Assembly: GCA_028712605.1 (NCBI GenBank)
Contig: JAQTPV010000017.1
Span: 1-15,447, forward strand
Source: Minisyncoccota bacterium
Lineage (GTDB): Bacteria > Patescibacteriota > Minisyncoccia > Minisyncoccales > CG1-02-41-26
Length of the DNA stretch: 15,447 nt
Direction of reading: 5' to 3'
Shown: positions 12,937 to 15,447 of the stretch, piece by piece
Layout: the number at the start of each line of letters is the position of its first letter
Numbering within the stretch: position 1 is the first letter of the stretch
Notes under the pieces: model-generated
Databases searched by the model: none
Told to the model about the DNA's origin: nothing
What the model saw: the letters and a program-made list of their open reading frames with translations, nothing else
Program-made: the position numbers and the translations under genes

Positions 12937-15447
12937 ATGGAGCCTAAATTTAAAGAAATACAGAAACGTGATGGTCGAGTCGTACCTTTTAATGTAGAAA
13001 AAATCGCGCGGGCTATTTTTAAAACCACAGAGGCTGTGGGTGAACCGAATTTTGACTTAGCCAAGCAGCTCTCGGAAAAGGTGGTGGAGGTAATGAATGA
13101 TAAGCTACCAGCCGATTCTATCCCCAAAGTGGAGCAAATCCAGGATATTGTGGAACAGGTTTTAGTGGAAGAGGGGCATGCCAAGGTGGCCAAGAATTAT
13201 ATCTTATACCGCCAGAAACGTTCCGAGATCCGTCAGCAAAAACAGCAAACCTTGCAGAAAGAAGACATTGATGAAGTTGATAAGCGTTTTGATTTGAACG
13301 CCTTAAGGGTGCTTTGTTCAAGGTATTTACGGAAGGATGATCAGGGTAATGTCATTGAGTCGCCCAAGGAATTGTTTGAGAGAGTGGCTGTTCACACCAC
13401 CTTGCCTTCTTTATTTTTTGATGAAGACGTTTATCAACCGCGCTCTGAAGTCCGCCAGCCAGTGGAAGAGTTGGATTTCAAAAATTACGAAGGCAAGCTG
13501 AAGATTGGGCGATTTGTTTTGAACCAATTCCATTTTGAGGGCTTAAAATTAGTTTTTAGCCGGTTTAACAAGGAAGGAAGGGTAGCAGTTACACTTTCAG
13601 CGCTGTTGAAAATGTTGGAACAATCCCAGTTTAATAAATATGAAGCCGAGGTAGAGCGCTATTTCTATTTAATGGCCAATCGTAAGTTTTTCCCCAATAC
13701 CCCAGCCTTGGCTAATTTTGGCAGCTACTTGGGTATGGGATCCGCCTGTTTCGCTTTGGGGATGGAAGACTCAATTGAAAGTATTATGGACGCCTTATCT
13801 AGAGCCGCTATTATTTTTAAATCAGGCGGTGGCGTTGGCTATAACTTTTCTAAATTGAGGCCAGCCGCTGACTTTATTAAGACAACCGGAGGTCTTTCTT
13901 CAGGTCCGATTAGCTTTATGTCGTTGTTTGACAAAATGTCTGATGTGATTAAGCAAGGTGGTATCAGGCGGGGAGCTTCCATGGGTATTTTAAACATTAG
14001 CCATCCTGATATTGAAGACTTTATTACCGCTAAAAGAGGCAACCAAGCCTTGCGAAATTTCAACATTTCAGTTTTAATCAAGCCTGACTTTTGGCAACAC
14101 TTTAACAAGAAGGAGCCTTATCCTTTGGTAAACCCTAAAAATGGAGTAGTGGTTAAGCATGCTGACCCGCAAAATTTATTTAATTTAATTGTTTATCAAG
14201 CTTGGGAGTCAGCAGAGCCCGGAGTCTTGTTTGAAGACGCCATTAATAAGTACAATCCGTTCTTGGAGCAGTTGGGCCCCATTCAGTGCACTAACCCCTG
14301 CGGGGAGCTACCGCTTTACCCCAGTGAAAGCTGTAACCTAGGCTCTATTAACGTTTGGGCGTTTTGTAAGGCCAGTCCTACCAATGGCCGTAAAAAAGCC
14401 GTAGATTTTGATTGGGACGGTCTTCGTGAAACCATTATTTCAGCAGTTCAGTTTTTGGATAATATCATTGATATCAACAAATATCCTTTGCCGGACATTG
14501 AAGAAGTTACTTTAAAAACCAGAAAAATCGGCTTGGGTGTGATGGGTTTGGGTGATTTGCTGTTTGAGCTGGAAATTCCGTATAACTCCCAAGAAGGTTT
14601 AGATTTTATGGAGCAGTTAATGGAGTTCATTAATTATTATTCTAAGTTAGCATCAATTGAATTAGCCAAGCAGAGGGGCAAGTTTCCCTATTATATGAAA
14701 AGTTTTTATTCTGACGGCAAGTTGCCTTTAGCTGGGCCTGAAGACAAATCAAAATGCCACTTAGATTGGGATGGGCTAAGGGAGCAAATTAAGCAATATG
14801 GCTTACGCCATTCGCAAACTACCACCAATGCCCCAACGGGCAGCATTAGTATGATTGCTGGGTGCTCATCTGGTATTGAGCCAGTGTTTAGCTTGGTTTT
14901 TGAGAAAGAGGTAGCCATCGGCAGCTTCTATTATGTGGACCCAGTTTTTGAAAAGGGTATGGAAAGAGAAGGGCTGTTTGACGACGCCTTGATTAAAGAA
15001 GTTTCTGACAACGGCGGCGGCATAAAGAATCTTTCTTATATACCCCAACGCCTTAAGCAAATCTTTGCCACTTCTATGGATATGGATGCTCGTGACCATA
15101 TCAAGGCTTTAGCTTCTTTGCAAAAATGGACGGATTCTTCTATCTCCAAGACCATTAATTTCCCCAGTAATGCCACTGTGGAGGATATGAAAAATGCTTA
15201 TTTATTTGGCTATCAGATGGGCTGTAAGGGAGTAACAGTTTTCCGTGACAAATCTATCAAGGGAGTCTTAAATACTGAAATCAAAAAAGATAAGGCCAAA
15301 AAACCAAAAGATGGCGAAGTGGAGATGATTTCTCTGAAAGACGATAAGGCGCAGGGTCCTGGTATTTACTTAGAACCCGGCTTAACCGCTGGAGCCATGG
15401 GCTTTGGCGATACTCATCAGCATGACCAGTGCCCCAAGTGCAAGGTT
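12937..15447 (+). CDS. nrdJ: Adenosylcobalamin-dependent (class II) ribonucleotide reductase, C-terminus outside window
   Basis: Reduces ribonucleotides to deoxyribonucleotides using a thiyl radical made from vitamin B12 coenzyme. 837 codons are visible. An N-terminal ATP-cone (about 1-95, with KRDGRVVPFNVEKIARAI) suggests allosteric control by ATP/dATP. The catalytic core shows GSACFALGMEDSIE (redox C271), SGGGVGYNFSKLRP, then NPCGELPL (N453, radical C455, E457) and SCNLGSINV (redox partner C466); the 11-residue spacing of C455 and C466 matches class II enzymes. APTGSIS and GVTVFRDKS near the end of the barrel also fit. The C-terminal part has begun a CPKC pair at the window edge, likely the cysteine-rich end that re-reduces the active site. 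Starts at ATG; an in-frame TTG at 12916 is a weaker option. No small subunit or activase gene adjoins it, as expected for class II. Confidence 0.95.
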   Translation, partial: MEPKFKEIQKRDGRVVPFNVEKIARAIFKTTEAVGEPNFDLAKQLSEKVVEVMNDKLPADSIPKVEQIQDIVEQVLVEEGHAKVAKNYILYRQKRSEIRQQKQQTLQKEDIDEVDKRFDLNALRVLCSRYLRKDDQGNVIESPKELFERVAVHTTLPSLFFDEDVYQPRSEVRQPVEELDFKNYEGKLKIGRFVLNQFHFEGLKLVFSRFNKEGRVAVTLSALLKMLEQSQFNKYEAEVERYFYLMANRKFFPNTPALANFGSYLGMGSACFALGMEDSIESIMDALSRAAIIFKSGGGVGYNFSKLRPAADFIKTTGGLSSGPISFMSLFDKMSDVIKQGGIRRGASMGILNISHPDIEDFITAKRGNQALRNFNISVLIKPDFWQHFNKKEPYPLVNPKNGVVVKHADPQNLFNLIVYQAWESAEPGVLFEDAINKYNPFLEQLGPIQCTNPCGELPLYPSESCNLGSINVWAFCKASPTNGRKKAVDFDWDGLRETIISAVQFLDNIIDINKYPLPDIEEVTLKTRKIGLGVMGLGDLLFELEIPYNSQEGLDFMEQLMEFINYYSKLASIELAKQRGKFPYYMKSFYSDGKLPLAGPEDKSKCHLDWDGLREQIKQYGLRHSQTTTNAPTGSISMIAGCSSGIEPVFSLVFEKEVAIGSFYYVDPVFEKGMEREGLFDDALIKEVSDNGGGIKNLSYIPQRLKQIFATSMDMDARDHIKALASLQKWTDSSISKTINFPSNATVEDMKNAYLFGYQMGCKGVTVFRDKSIKGVLNTEIKKDKAKKPKDGEVEMISLKDDKAQGPGIYLEPGLTAGAMGFGDTHQHDQCPKCKV

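Noticed and set aside
1..15447. Mobile elements, CRISPR arrays, tRNA or rRNA genes, toxin-antitoxin pairs.
   Set aside because: No tandem repeat-spacer pattern, transposase motif, cloverleaf or rRNA-like stretch was seen; the window is filled with housekeeping genes.

Overview
The window looks like part of a Candidate Phyla Radiation (Patescibacteria) genome. This is an inference from gene content and style: densely packed, AT-leaning genes with gaps of 2-143 bases, shortened or divergent versions of core proteins (Mfd, FtsZ, Pth), a class II B12-dependent ribonucleotide reductase, and almost no Shine-Dalgarno sequences. I cannot name the lineage without a 16S rRNA or ribosomal protein tree. 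No tRNA, rRNA, CRISPR array, insertion sequence or phage gene was seen, and no gene-free stretch exceeds about 145 bases.

Left half, minus strand (1-7523). Reading in the direction of transcription, pth stands alone with its own promoter and terminator-like hairpin. It is followed by a tight three-gene unit with a good promoter and a strong terminator hairpin: a GT-B glycosyltransferase-like protein, an EamA/DMT membrane permease and a membrane-anchored clan GH-A-like glycosidase. Next comes a DNA-processing unit, mfd-dprA-topA, behind a good sigma70-type promoter; topA runs off the left edge.

Right half, plus strand (7614-15447). A promoter divergent from pth drives lepB, hisS, a HIT-family gene, rpsU and ybeY, all within a few bases of each other (secretion, translation, RNA maturation). 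After a short hairpin-rich spacer come ftsA and ftsZ (cell division), then nrdJ (deoxyribonucleotide synthesis), which runs off the right edge.

The most interesting observations are: (1) a 648-residue Mfd that keeps a domain 2-like segment joined directly to the RNA polymerase-interacting domain and the motor, but lacks most of domain 1a, domains 1b and 3, and domain 7; (2) an FtsZ that ends at the globular core, with no linker or FtsA-binding tail, and has a changed catalytic T7 loop, although ftsA is directly upstream; (3) the glycosyltransferase-permease-glycosidase operon, which could be a small envelope-glycan system; (4) the absence of Shine-Dalgarno motifs at nearly all 15 starts, with short leaders where promoters can be seen.
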